Position numbers and translations under genes: made by a program
Shown here: in pieces, positions 29,232-35,858 of the stretch
Layout of the letters: the number at the start of each line of letters is the position of its first letter
Position numbering within the stretch: the stretch's first letter is position 1
Notes under the pieces: model-generated
The model's database searches: none
The model's input: the letters and a program-made list of their open reading frames with translations, nothing else
Told to the model about the DNA's origin: nothing
Assembly: GCF_000718775.1 (NCBI RefSeq)
Contig: NZ_JOCB01000088.1
Location: 1 to 38,009 of the forward strand
DNA from: Streptomyces sp. NRRL S-31
Lineage (GTDB): Bacteria > Actinomycetota > Actinomycetes > Streptomycetales > Streptomycetaceae
Direction: 5' to 3'
DNA: 38,009 nt

Positions 29232-30169
29232 TTGCCACGTCCCTTCACGAGTGCGCGCGCGGCGACCGTGGCGCCGAGGGCGAGCAGGCCGACCCGGCGG
29301 GAGAGCCGCACGGCCCGGTCGATGTCGGCGGTCCGGACCGGTCGTCCGCCGCCGTTGAGCATGGGCCGGTGCTCGACCCGGCCGTCGTAGGACAGCGTGC
29401 CGCCGAGGCGTACGCCGAGGGCGCCCGCGAACGACGCCTCCACCGGCCCGGCGTTGGGGCTCGGGTGCTTGCGCGCGTCGGCCCGCCAGGCGCGCACGGC
29501 GCCCCGCGGGTCGGGTCCGGCGGCGGCGGCGAGCACGGCGGTCAGCCGGGCCCCCGGCCAGCCGGCGACGTCGTCGAGGCGGGCGGAGGCCCAGCCGAAG
29601 CGCCGGTGCCGGGGCGACTTGTGACCCACCATCGCGTCCAGGGTGTTGACCGCCCGGAACCCGAGCAGACCCGGCACCCCGGCCACGGCCCCCCACACCA
29701 GGGCGCCCACGACGGCGTCCGAGGTGTTCTCGGCGACCGACTCCACCACGGCCCGGGCGATGCCGTCGGCGTCCAGCGCCTGCGGGTCACGGCCGCACAG
29801 GTGGGGCAGCCGGGTCCGGGCGGCGGCCACGTCCCCCGCCTCCAGGGCGCGGGCCACGGTGCGGGCCTCCCGGGCCAGCGAGGTGCCGCCGACGACGGCC
29901 CAGGTGGCGGCGGCGGTCAGCGCGACGGAGGCGGTACGGCAGGGACGTACGGCGTATGCCGCCAGGGCGCCCAGAGCGACGGCGCCACCGGCGCAGACGG
30001 TGGTGTGCAGGGCGCCCCAGCCGCGGTGGTCGTGCCACAAGGCGCCTTCCACGGCTCCGGCCGCCCGGCCGAACACGGCGACCGGGTGCCCGCGGTGGGG
30101 ATCGCCGAGGAGGAGGTCACCGAGGAGGCCGGCGGCGGCACCGTACGCGTATGTGCGATCGGCACCCAT
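29228..30169 (-). CDS. cobD: Adenosylcobinamide-phosphate synthase CobD/CbiB
   Basis: 313-aa integral membrane protein that joins adenosylcobyric acid to aminopropanol (phosphate). It begins YAYGAAAGLLGDLLLGDPHRGHPVAVFG with the conserved D-P-x-x-x-H-P pattern. Several hydrophobic segments follow (ALGALAAYAV, VALTAAATWAVVGGTSL). ESVAENTSDAVVGALVWG and FRAVNTLDAMVGHKSPRHRRFGWASARLDD are CbiB signatures, and HPSPNAGPVEASFAGALGVRLGG closes the core. ATG 30169 fits the family start; the Shine-Dalgarno sequence is weak. First gene after the cobalamin riboswitch. Its stop overlaps the cobQ GTG. Confidence 0.95.
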   Translation of the reverse strand: MGADRTYAYGAAAGLLGDLLLGDPHRGHPVAVFGRAAGAVEGALWHDHRGWGALHTTVCAGGAVALGALAAYAVRPCRTASVALTAAATWAVVGGTSLAREARTVARALEAGDVAAARTRLPHLCGRDPQALDADGIARAVVESVAENTSDAVVGALVWGAVAGVPGLLGFRAVNTLDAMVGHKSPRHRRFGWASARLDDVAGWPGARLTAVLAAAAGPDPRGAVRAWRADARKHPSPNAGPVEASFAGALGVRLGGTLSYDGRVEHRPMLNGGGRPVRTADIDRAVRLSRRVGLLALGATVAARALVKGRGK

Positions 30170-30249
30170 CGGCTCAGCCGGCGGTGGGCGCAGGAGCGGT
30201 CCTGGTACGGGTCCTTCGGCAGCCGAGCATGGCGATTCATGTCCTCACT

Positions 30250-30417
30250 CAGGGTGTCCACGCCCTGGTTCGACGTTTTCCGGCGGCGAGAGTTCCTGGC
30301 TCCCGGGGGTTCTTCCCCGGTGACAGTGGCGGGACCGCGCCGGATTCGCACCGGCTTCCTCTTCTGCCGCCGTAATTGGCCTGGGCAGTCCACCACGCGC
30401 CTTCAACGGCCGTCAAC
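30250..30417 (-). ncRNA. Cobalamin riboswitch
   Basis: On the minus strand, upstream of cobD, the core AAGCCGGTGCGAATCCGG then CCCGCCACTGTCA is the conserved cobalamin-aptamer sequence. AGCCAGGAACTCTCGCCGCC (about 30283-30302) is the B12 box. GGCGGC (30366-30371) can pair with GCCGCC (30282-30287) to close the core, and GTTGACG (30411-30417) with a bulged CGTCGAAC (30268-30275) as an outer stem. A hairpin CAGGG-N8-CCCTG (30250-30267) just after the B12 box has GTGG in its loop, complementary to CCAC in the loop of the P5 region, consistent with the known L5-L13 kissing contact. It should repress the cobD block when coenzyme B12 is abundant. The outer borders are uncertain. Confidence 0.93.
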
Positions 30418-30508
30418 TTGCCTTTGACCTGCGGTGCCCGACTGTGCTGAGGCCCACACCACCGGGCCGCCGGGCCGTGTTCACCCGCTGTGGCCGGGCG
30501 GCGGGAGC

Positions 30509-30559
30509 ACGACGGCCCCGCCGGTCCCCCGGAAGGCGGGGGCCCGGCGGGGCCGTCGT
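30509..30559 (-). terminator. Strong hairpin terminator after the Pit operon
   Basis: Arms 30509-30524 (ACGACGGCCCCGCCGG) and 30544-30559 pair perfectly over 16 bp. CCCCC (30526-30530) and GGGGG (30538-30542) extend the stem after one mismatch. It lies 15 bp beyond the stop of the small membrane protein and separates it from the riboswitch promoter region (30418-30508, no other feature seen). Confidence 0.85.
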
Positions 30560-30574
30560 CACGGTGCTACGGGG

Positions 30575-30802
30575 TCAGGCCTTGGCCACGATCAGGTAGA
30601 TGCCGTACGCCACCGCCGCCGCGCAGGCCGCGAAGCAGACGTAGGCGCCGGTGACGGCGAGGGCGGCGGAGTCACCCTGCGCCGTGGCCCGCTCCCGGCG
30701 GGACAGGCCGCCGATGCCGAGGGTGAACAGGGCCACGAGGCCCACCGTGAACGCGACGCTGACGCCGAAGACGGAGCCGAGGGCCGCCCAGTCGATCTTC
30801 AT
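30575..30802 (-). CDS. Small two-helix membrane protein downstream of pit
   Basis: 75-aa protein with two predicted transmembrane segments: WAALGSVFGVSVAFTVGLVALFTLGIGGL (about 5-33) and AALAVTGAYVCFAACAAAVAYGIYLI (about 46-71), with an Arg-rich loop (SRRERATAQ) between them. It starts at ATG 30802, with AGGAAG upstream, 33 bp after the pit stop. It has no known domain. Constant pairing with the phosphate permease in one operon suggests an accessory role in phosphate transport, by inference. It is followed by a strong terminator. Confidence 0.8.
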   Translation of the reverse strand: MKIDWAALGSVFGVSVAFTVGLVALFTLGIGGLSRRERATAQGDSAALAVTGAYVCFAACAAAVAYGIYLIVAKA

Positions 30803-30835
30803 GGGGATCTTCCTTCAGTAACCGTGTGCTCGGGG

Positions 30836-32077
30836 TCAGACCGCGGCGGCCGGCGGAGCGGCGGGGGTCGGCGGGGCGGCCGGGGAGGGAATGGTGGCCG
30901 TCAGGCTCTCGGTGGCCGGGCCCGCGGGCGGCGGGGTGACCGCGGCGATGGCGGTGGTCACCACGCCGGCCGGCTCGCCGGTCTCCTCCACCACGTTGGT
31001 GTGGTCGACGACCTCGCGGCGGGAGATCTTCCAGATCGCGGCGCTGGCGGCGACCAGGAAGACGGCGACGGCGGCGGTGCCCCCGTCACCGAGGTCGGTG
31101 ACGGACTCGGCGCCCGCGCCGACCAGCGCGGCGGCCGGCAGGGTGAGCAGCCAGGCGACGACCATGCGGGTCGCGGTCGACCAGCGGACCACGCCGCCCT
31201 TGCGGCCGAGGCCCGCGCCCATCACCGAGCCGGAGACGACATGGGTGGTGGAGAGGGAGAAGCCGAGGTGGGAGGAGGCCAGGATGGCGGTCGCTGCGCT
31301 GGTCTGGGCGGCGAAGCCCTGGCGCGGCTCCAGGTCGGTCAGGCCCTTGCCCATGGTGCGGATGATGCGCCAGCCGCCGATGTAGGTGCCGAGCGCGATG
31401 GCGAGGCCGGCCGAGAGGATCACCCAGGTGGGAGGGTTGGAGCCGGGGGCGATGGCGCCGCCCGCGATCAGCGCGAGGGTGATGATGCCCATCGTCTTCT
31501 GGGCGTCGTTGGTGCCGTGGGCGAGCGAGACCAGACCGGCTGAGGCGATCTGTCCGGCGCGGTAGCCCTTGCGGGTGGCGTCGCCCTCGGCGCCGCCGAT
31601 GCCGTAGGAGAACCGGGTGGCCAGGAACGAGGCCAGACCCGCCACGACCGGCGCGGCGACGGCCGGCAGCAGCACCTTGGTGACCAGGACGTCACCGTGG
31701 ACGGCGCCGAAGCCGGCGGAGGCGACGGTGGCGCCGACCAGACCGCCCATCAGGGCGTGCGAGGAACTGGAGGGGAGGCCGACCAGCCAGGTCAGCAGGT
31801 TCCAGAGGATCGCGCCGACCAGGGCGGCGAAGATGACCTCGGGACGGATGCCGGTCTCGTCGACGAGACCCTTGGAGATCGTGTTCGCGACCTCCACGGA
31901 GAGGAAGGCGCCCACAAGGTTGAGGCAGGCGGACATGACAACCGCGATCTTGGGCTTCAGGGCGCCTGTCGAGATGGTGGTGGCCATCGCGTTCGCGGTG
32001 TCGTGGAAACCGTTCGTGAAATCGAACGCGAGAGCGGTTACCACCACAATCGCGAGGATCAGCGAGAAGCTTTCCAT
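30836..32077 (-). CDS. pit: Low-affinity inorganic phosphate transporter (PitH/PHO4 family)
   Basis: 413-aa integral membrane permease of the PiT family that imports metal-phosphate with protons. The N-terminal repeat motif FDFTNGFHDTANAMATTIST (about 19-38) and the internal duplicate SLAHGTNDAQKTMGIITLALI are diagnostic. WNLLTWLVGLPSSSSHALMGGLVGA and FSLSTTHVVSGSVMGAG follow the family pattern of two homologous halves. About ten hydrophobic segments are present. The Pro/Ala-rich C-terminal tail looks cytosolic and non-conserved. It resembles PitH2 of S. coelicolor. A PHO box lies 48-69 bp upstream. It is co-transcribed with the small protein downstream. Confidence 0.95.
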   Translation of the reverse strand: MESFSLILAIVVVTALAFDFTNGFHDTANAMATTISTGALKPKIAVVMSACLNLVGAFLSVEVANTISKGLVDETGIRPEVIFAALVGAILWNLLTWLVGLPSSSSHALMGGLVGATVASAGFGAVHGDVLVTKVLLPAVAAPVVAGLASFLATRFSYGIGGAEGDATRKGYRAGQIASAGLVSLAHGTNDAQKTMGIITLALIAGGAIAPGSNPPTWVILSAGLAIALGTYIGGWRIIRTMGKGLTDLEPRQGFAAQTSAATAILASSHLGFSLSTTHVVSGSVMGAGLGRKGGVVRWSTATRMVVAWLLTLPAAALVGAGAESVTDLGDGGTAAVAVFLVAASAAIWKISRREVVDHTNVVEETGEPAGVVTTAIAAVTPPPAGPATESLTATIPSPAAPPTPAAPPAAAV

Positions 32078-32124
32078 TTACCCAGGCAATCGTTCGAGGT
32101 CGTTGGCTGGTCGAACGTAGGCAA

Positions 32125-32146
32125 CCTGGGTGAACGGAAGATGAAC
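32125..32146 (-). promoter_or_regulatory. PHO box (PhoP site) of the phosphate transporter
   Basis: On the minus strand two contiguous 11-mers, GTTCATCTTCC (32136-32146) and GTTCACCCAGG (32125-32135), match the PhoP direct-repeat unit. A TAnnnT -10 candidate (TACGTT, 32114-32119) follows after 5 bp, so the box would occupy the -35 zone, as in activated promoters. A weaker third GTTCGACCAGC occurs at 32106-32116. S. coelicolor pitH2 is, as I recall, a PhoP target. Confidence 0.8.
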
Positions 32147-32219
32147 TGAGGCGGGCACGGTGGTGTCCGTAATGCGGGTTCGGTCTCCCCCTCGCCCCCT
32201 CGCCCCAGGCGTCCCTTGG

Positions 32220-33323
32220 CTACCGGCCCCGCGCGAAGATCCGCAAGCGGCTCAGGGACCCGTTGAAGAGATTCTGGTCACCCGGCAGGCGCCCCTTGGC
32301 GTCGTACTGCCAGATCGTCCAGTACCGCCAGCCGCCCGGCAGCTTGCCCGGCCGGGAGGTGCCGTGCCGGGCGATCCACAGGGCGTGGTTCCCGGAGAAC
32401 GCGCGGCTGTCGCCGGTGCACGCCTTCCACCACTGGGTCGTCGTGTAGATCACCGGACGGCGGCCCGTCTCCCGCTTGACCTCGTCGCTGAACGAGCGGA
32501 TCCAGCGGACCATCCGGGCCTTGCCCACCCCGTAGCACTTGTGCCGGGCGTCATAGGGGTTGTACTCGATGTCCAGCGCGGGCGGCAGCGTCCAGCCGTC
32601 GGCCCGCCAGTCGCCGCCGTGCCGCAGGAAGTACGCGGCCTGCTTGGCGCCGGAGGACCGGTCCGGCCGGGCGAAGTGGTACGCGCCCCGCAGCAGGCCG
32701 GCCGCGCGGGCGCCGGAGTACTGCCGGGTGAAGTAGGGGTTGCGGTAGGTCGTGGACTCGGTCGCCTTGACGTAGACGAACCGCGCGCCCTTCGCCCGGG
32801 CGGCCGGCCAGTCCACGCGCTTCTGGTGGGACGACACGTCATGGCCCTTGGGGGCCTTGGACGCCTTGGGTGTTCCGGACGCCTTGGACGCCTTGGACGT
32901 CTTGGTCGTCTTGGTCGTCTTGGACGTCTTGTGTGTCTTGTGTGTCTTGTGCGTCTCGGATCGGTCTTCGGGCCGGCCCGGGGCCGGCGCCGGCCGGTGG
33001 CCCGGCTTCGCCGGTGCGGCCGGTTCGGCCGCTGTGCCCGGTTTCCCCGGTGCCTTCGGTTTCGCCCCCGGTGCGGCCGGTGCCGGCTCCGCCGGGGCGG
33101 GCCAGGCCGTCACCCGGGACCAGGCCGTCGCGTCGGACCAGTCCGCCGGTCCCGGCCGGCCCGCCGTTCCGGCCGGCAGCGGCACCCCCAGGGAGGCCGG
33201 CGGCTCGGTCGGCGCGGACGGTCCGGCCGTCGCGGGCGTGGTGCCCGTGAGGGCGAGGACCGCCGCCGTGGCCAGGGCCAGGGCGCCGGCGCGGTGACGG
33301 GCAGAGGTGTGTGCACGGGCCAT
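32220..33323 (-). CDS. Secreted GH25-family lysozyme with Thr/Lys-rich linker
   Basis: 367-aa exported muramidase. A signal peptide (MARAHTSARHR, hydrophobic LALATAAVLALTG, cleavage near ATAG at about 33) precedes a Pro/Ala-rich region and a repetitive Thr/Lys linker (124-159). The GH25 domain (about 160-367) starts with GHDVSSHQKRVDW, whose Asp162 lines the active site, followed by FVYVKATEST, GAYHFARPD and ALDIEYNP (Asp251 and Glu253, the catalytic acid). It ends with IWQYDAKGRLPGDQNLFNGS. It should hydrolyse the N-acetylmuramic acid linkages of peptidoglycan. ATG 33323 is chosen because GGGGAGA lies just upstream. It is divergent from the aldolase gene. Confidence 0.93.
   Translation of the reverse strand: MARAHTSARHRAGALALATAAVLALTGTTPATAGPSAPTEPPASLGVPLPAGTAGRPGPADWSDATAWSRVTAWPAPAEPAPAAPGAKPKAPGKPGTAAEPAAPAKPGHRPAPAPGRPEDRSETHKTHKTHKTSKTTKTTKTSKASKASGTPKASKAPKGHDVSSHQKRVDWPAARAKGARFVYVKATESTTYRNPYFTRQYSGARAAGLLRGAYHFARPDRSSGAKQAAYFLRHGGDWRADGWTLPPALDIEYNPYDARHKCYGVGKARMVRWIRSFSDEVKRETGRRPVIYTTTQWWKACTGDSRAFSGNHALWIARHGTSRPGKLPGGWRYWTIWQYDAKGRLPGDQNLFNGSLSRLRIFARGR
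32847..32954 (-). repeat. Tandem 9-nt repeats encoding a Thr/Lys/Ser linker in the lysozyme
   Basis: Short tandem units encode THKTHKTHKTSKTTKTTKTS and then KASKASGTPKASKAPK. The minus-strand units AAGACACAC and AAGACGACC repeat two or three times in the THKT and TTKT parts, so the linker likely expands or contracts by replication slippage. Positive charge may promote binding to anionic cell-wall polymers. Confidence 0.7.
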
Positions 33324-33575
33324 GCGTCTCCCCGGGGTGGCGGACGGCGGGGACCCCGGCCCTCGCGGGCGGTGGCGGTCGTCCTGTGGTCCAGTGGGCA
33401 AGGGGATTCATTGAAGGCCCGTACCATGCCGATTTCTTATCGTTTTCAGGCGTTTTACGTCTTAATCCGCCCATATAGACGCACATCTCCCGGGCCGGAG
33501 GAGGGCGCCGAAGCCGGAGGGGCCGGAACCGCGGACCGGCCCCCGGACGCGGCTGACCGCTGGCAGGATCACCGC
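33324..33575. other. Divergent promoter region between lysozyme and aldolase-like gene
   Basis: The 252-bp gap has an A/T-rich centre (about 33420-33490) unusual for this genome, with direct repeat CGTTTT at 33441-33446 and 33451-33456 and several TATA-like steps (CATATAG near 33471). Promoters for both genes probably lie here, but I cannot assign a reliable -35/-10 pair. Confidence 0.45.
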
Positions 33576-34253
33576 ATGACTGAAGCGCGGTGGAACACGG
33601 ACGACGGGCGGCGGGACGCGGCACGGCTCTGGGCGGAGGTCGTCGCGACGGCGCGCCGCACCGTCGCCGACCACCTGGTGGTCGGCACCTCCGGCAACGT
33701 CTCCGCCCGCCTCGGCGACCTCGTGCTGGTCACCCCGTCGGGCGTGCCCTACGACCGGCTCACCCCCGCCGACATCACCGGTGTCGACCTCACCGGACGC
33801 CAGGTGCTCGGCACGGCGACGCCGACCAGCGAACTGCCCATGCACCTCGCCGTCTACCGCACCACCGACGCCCGCGCGGTCGTGCACACCCACGCCGTGC
33901 ACGCCACCGCGGTCTCCACGCTCGTCACCGAACTGCCGCTGGTCCACTACATGGCCGCCGCCCTCGGCGGCCCCGTCCGGGTCGCCCCCTACGCCACCTA
34001 CGGCACCGACGAACTGGCCGGGCACATGCTCCGCGCCCTCGACGGCCGCTCCGGGTGCCTGCTCCGGAACCACGGCACGATCACCTACGGCGCCGGCCTC
34101 GACCAGGCCTACGACCGCACCGCCCAGCTGGAGTGGATGTGCCGGCTGTGGCTGACCGCGTCGTCGGTGCCGGGTCTGACACCGACCCTGCTGACCGAGG
34201 CACAACTGGCGGAGGTCGGGGAACGCTTGAAGGGGTATGGCCAACGGAGGTGA
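33576..34253 (+). CDS. Class II aldolase/adducin-family protein
   Basis: 225-aa protein with the class II aldolase fold, related to L-fuculose-phosphate aldolase and L-ribulose-5-phosphate 4-epimerase. LVVGTSGNVSARLGDLVLVTPSGVPYD (about 28-54) is the substrate phosphate-binding start. Zn ligands are the two His of VVHTHAVHATAVS (about 105-117) and a later His in LLRNHGTITYG. The Glu of TSELPMHLAVYR is the likely catalytic acid. The substrate, probably a sugar phosphate, is unknown. AGGATC precedes ATG 33576. A strong hairpin lies 140 bp after the stop. Confidence 0.9.
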   Translation: MTEARWNTDDGRRDAARLWAEVVATARRTVADHLVVGTSGNVSARLGDLVLVTPSGVPYDRLTPADITGVDLTGRQVLGTATPTSELPMHLAVYRTTDARAVVHTHAVHATAVSTLVTELPLVHYMAAALGGPVRVAPYATYGTDELAGHMLRALDGRSGCLLRNHGTITYGAGLDQAYDRTAQLEWMCRLWLTASSVPGLTPTLLTEAQLAEVGERLKGYGQRR

Positions 34254-34560
34254 CCCCTTGCCGAGCAGCAACCCGCTTCGCCCCCTGCCGACCGCGCTCG
34301 CCCGGCTCCGCCGCGCCCTGACCCGCCGGACGGCACGCCGGACCCCGGCGGGCCGCGCCCTGACCGGCCGGGCCCTGACGAGCCGCGCCCTCGCGCGGTA
34401 CGCCCGCACGGGCGGGCGTACCGCGATCCGCCGTGCCGGTGCCCGAACCCGGCGCGCGTGGCCGGCGGTGCCGGTGCCGAACCCGGCCGCGCCCCCGCGC
34501 TCCTCACCCCCGGCCGCCCTTCCGCTGGCCGGGGGCCGCGCCCCCCACGACACTGGACCC
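34254..34560. other. GC-rich spacer with repeats, no convincing gene
   Basis: The 307 bp between the aldolase-like gene and the hydrolase read as an open frame that would add about 108 residues to the hydrolase, but the product is low-complexity (ALTRRTARRT, RALTGRALTSRALARYAR) and reflects near-repeats of GCCGCGCCCTGAC. The hairpin at 34394-34425 lies here. I treat it as non-coding spacer; a leader peptide is not supported. Confidence 0.6.
34394..34425 (+). terminator. 14-bp hairpin downstream of the aldolase-like gene
   Basis: CGCGGTACGCCCGC (34394-34407) and its complement (34412-34425) enclose the 4-nt loop ACGG. The stem is perfect and should be very stable. It is probably the terminator of the aldolase-like gene. 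It lies 136 bp before the hydrolase start and is flanked by near-repeats of GCCGCGCCCTGAC. Confidence 0.7.
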
Positions 34561-35688
34561 GTGCGCACCGTCAGAGCGACCGCCACCGCACTCACCGCCG
34601 TCCTGGCCGCCGGCACGGCTTCCGTGGTCGCGGGCCGGCTCGCCAGCGACGCCGCGCTGAAGGCGCCCGCGGGCCGCCCCCTGCCCACCGAACCCCGGCT
34701 CACCGTGCACGGCACGGCACCCGGCCGGATCACGCTCACCCGTGACCTGGCCGCCCTGCGCCCGGGCAGCTACGGCCTCGCCGGAGACGGCTCGCACGCG
34801 GTCGTCGGCCCCGTCCTGGAGACGGCCCCGCACACCGCCGACACCGTCGTACGGCGGCTGGACCGCGTCACCCACGGCACCCTCGCGGCCGGCGACACGG
34901 TATGGCTCACCCCCAACCTGTACGTCGGCAACCCCGGCACCGCCCTCGGCCTGGACCACGCCGACGTCGACGTGCCCGGGGAACTCGGCGCCCTGCCCGC
35001 CTGGTTCGTGCCCGGCGACCGGGACACCTGGGTGATCGCCGTGCACGGGCTCGGCACCACCCGGGAACACGCCCTGAACGTCATCGGCTTCCTGCACGGC
35101 CGCCGGCTGCCGGTGCTCGCCCTCGGCTACCGCGGCGACCTCGGCGCCCCCCGCCCGCCGGACGGGCTGAACCACCTCGGCGAGACCGAGTGGCGGGACG
35201 TCGAGGCGGCGATCCGCTACGCCGTCCGCTACGGCGCCCGCCGGGTCGTCCTCCTCGGCTGGTCCACCGGCGCCACCATGGCCCTGCGCGCCGCCGAGCA
35301 CTCCGCGGTTCGCGAGCGCGTCGCCGGGCTCGTCCTCGACTCCCCGGTGCTCAGCTGGGAGACCACGCTGCGCGCCCTGGCCCGGGCCCGGCGCACCCCG
35401 CAGCCGCTGCTGCCGCTCGCCGTACGCGCCGCGCAGGGCCGGGCCGGACTGCACGCCGACCGGGTCGCCGGCGCCGCCGAACCGGACCGGCTCCGGGTCC
35501 CCACCCTGATCATCCACGGCCCGGACGACCGGGTCGCCCCCTGGGAGTACTCCCGCCGGTTCGCCCGGCGCCGCCCCGGCCTCGTCGCCCTGCACACCGT
35601 CCCGCACGCCCCGCACGCGGCGATGTGGAACGCGGACCCCGAGGAGTACGAGGAACGGCTGCGCCGGTTCCTGACCCCGCTGATGTGA
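34561..35688 (+). CDS. Membrane-anchored alpha/beta hydrolase
   Basis: 375-aa protein with an N-terminal signal/anchor segment (VRTVRATATALTAVLAAGTASVVAG) and an alpha/beta-hydrolase domain from about residue 150. The oxyanion region is VIAVHGLGTTREHALNVIG; the nucleophile elbow is LLGWSTGATMALR (G-W-S-T-G, Ser about 238); the acid is Asp in HGPDDRVAP, and His is in VPHAPHAAMW. It is similar to extracytoplasmic hydrolases common in Streptomyces; substrate unknown. Start: GTG 34561 begins at the conserved anchor, whereas the extra N-terminal frame from 34237 is low-complexity and crosses a terminator. The preceding gene is unlikely to be its operon partner. Confidence 0.85.
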   Translation: MRTVRATATALTAVLAAGTASVVAGRLASDAALKAPAGRPLPTEPRLTVHGTAPGRITLTRDLAALRPGSYGLAGDGSHAVVGPVLETAPHTADTVVRRLDRVTHGTLAAGDTVWLTPNLYVGNPGTALGLDHADVDVPGELGALPAWFVPGDRDTWVIAVHGLGTTREHALNVIGFLHGRRLPVLALGYRGDLGAPRPPDGLNHLGETEWRDVEAAIRYAVRYGARRVVLLGWSTGATMALRAAEHSAVRERVAGLVLDSPVLSWETTLRALARARRTPQPLLPLAVRAAQGRAGLHADRVAGAAEPDRLRVPTLIIHGPDDRVAPWEYSRRFARRRPGLVALHTVPHAPHAAMWNADPEEYEERLRRFLTPLM

Positions 35689-35858
35689 CCCGGGCGCCCG
35701 GCGCGGCCGAAGCCGGTGCGCGACATTCCGGTTGCGCTCCCGGGACTGGCTCGATCACGCCCCTGACGCCCTTCCCGCCCCCGGTGCGTTGGCCAGCCCC
35801 GTCGCCCGCCGTGACATTCCGTTTGGGTTTTCGGACCGTCAACCGGAAGACTGCACCC

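Noticed and set aside
29917..30396. A 159-codon minus-strand frame crossing the riboswitch and the start of cobD
   Set aside because: It runs out of frame through a conserved cobD and through the aptamer; the product is Pro/Ser/Thr-rich without motif.
34237..34560. Longer N-terminus for the alpha/beta hydrolase
   Set aside because: It would overlap the aldolase-like gene, cross a strong hairpin and encode low-complexity sequence before the normal membrane anchor.
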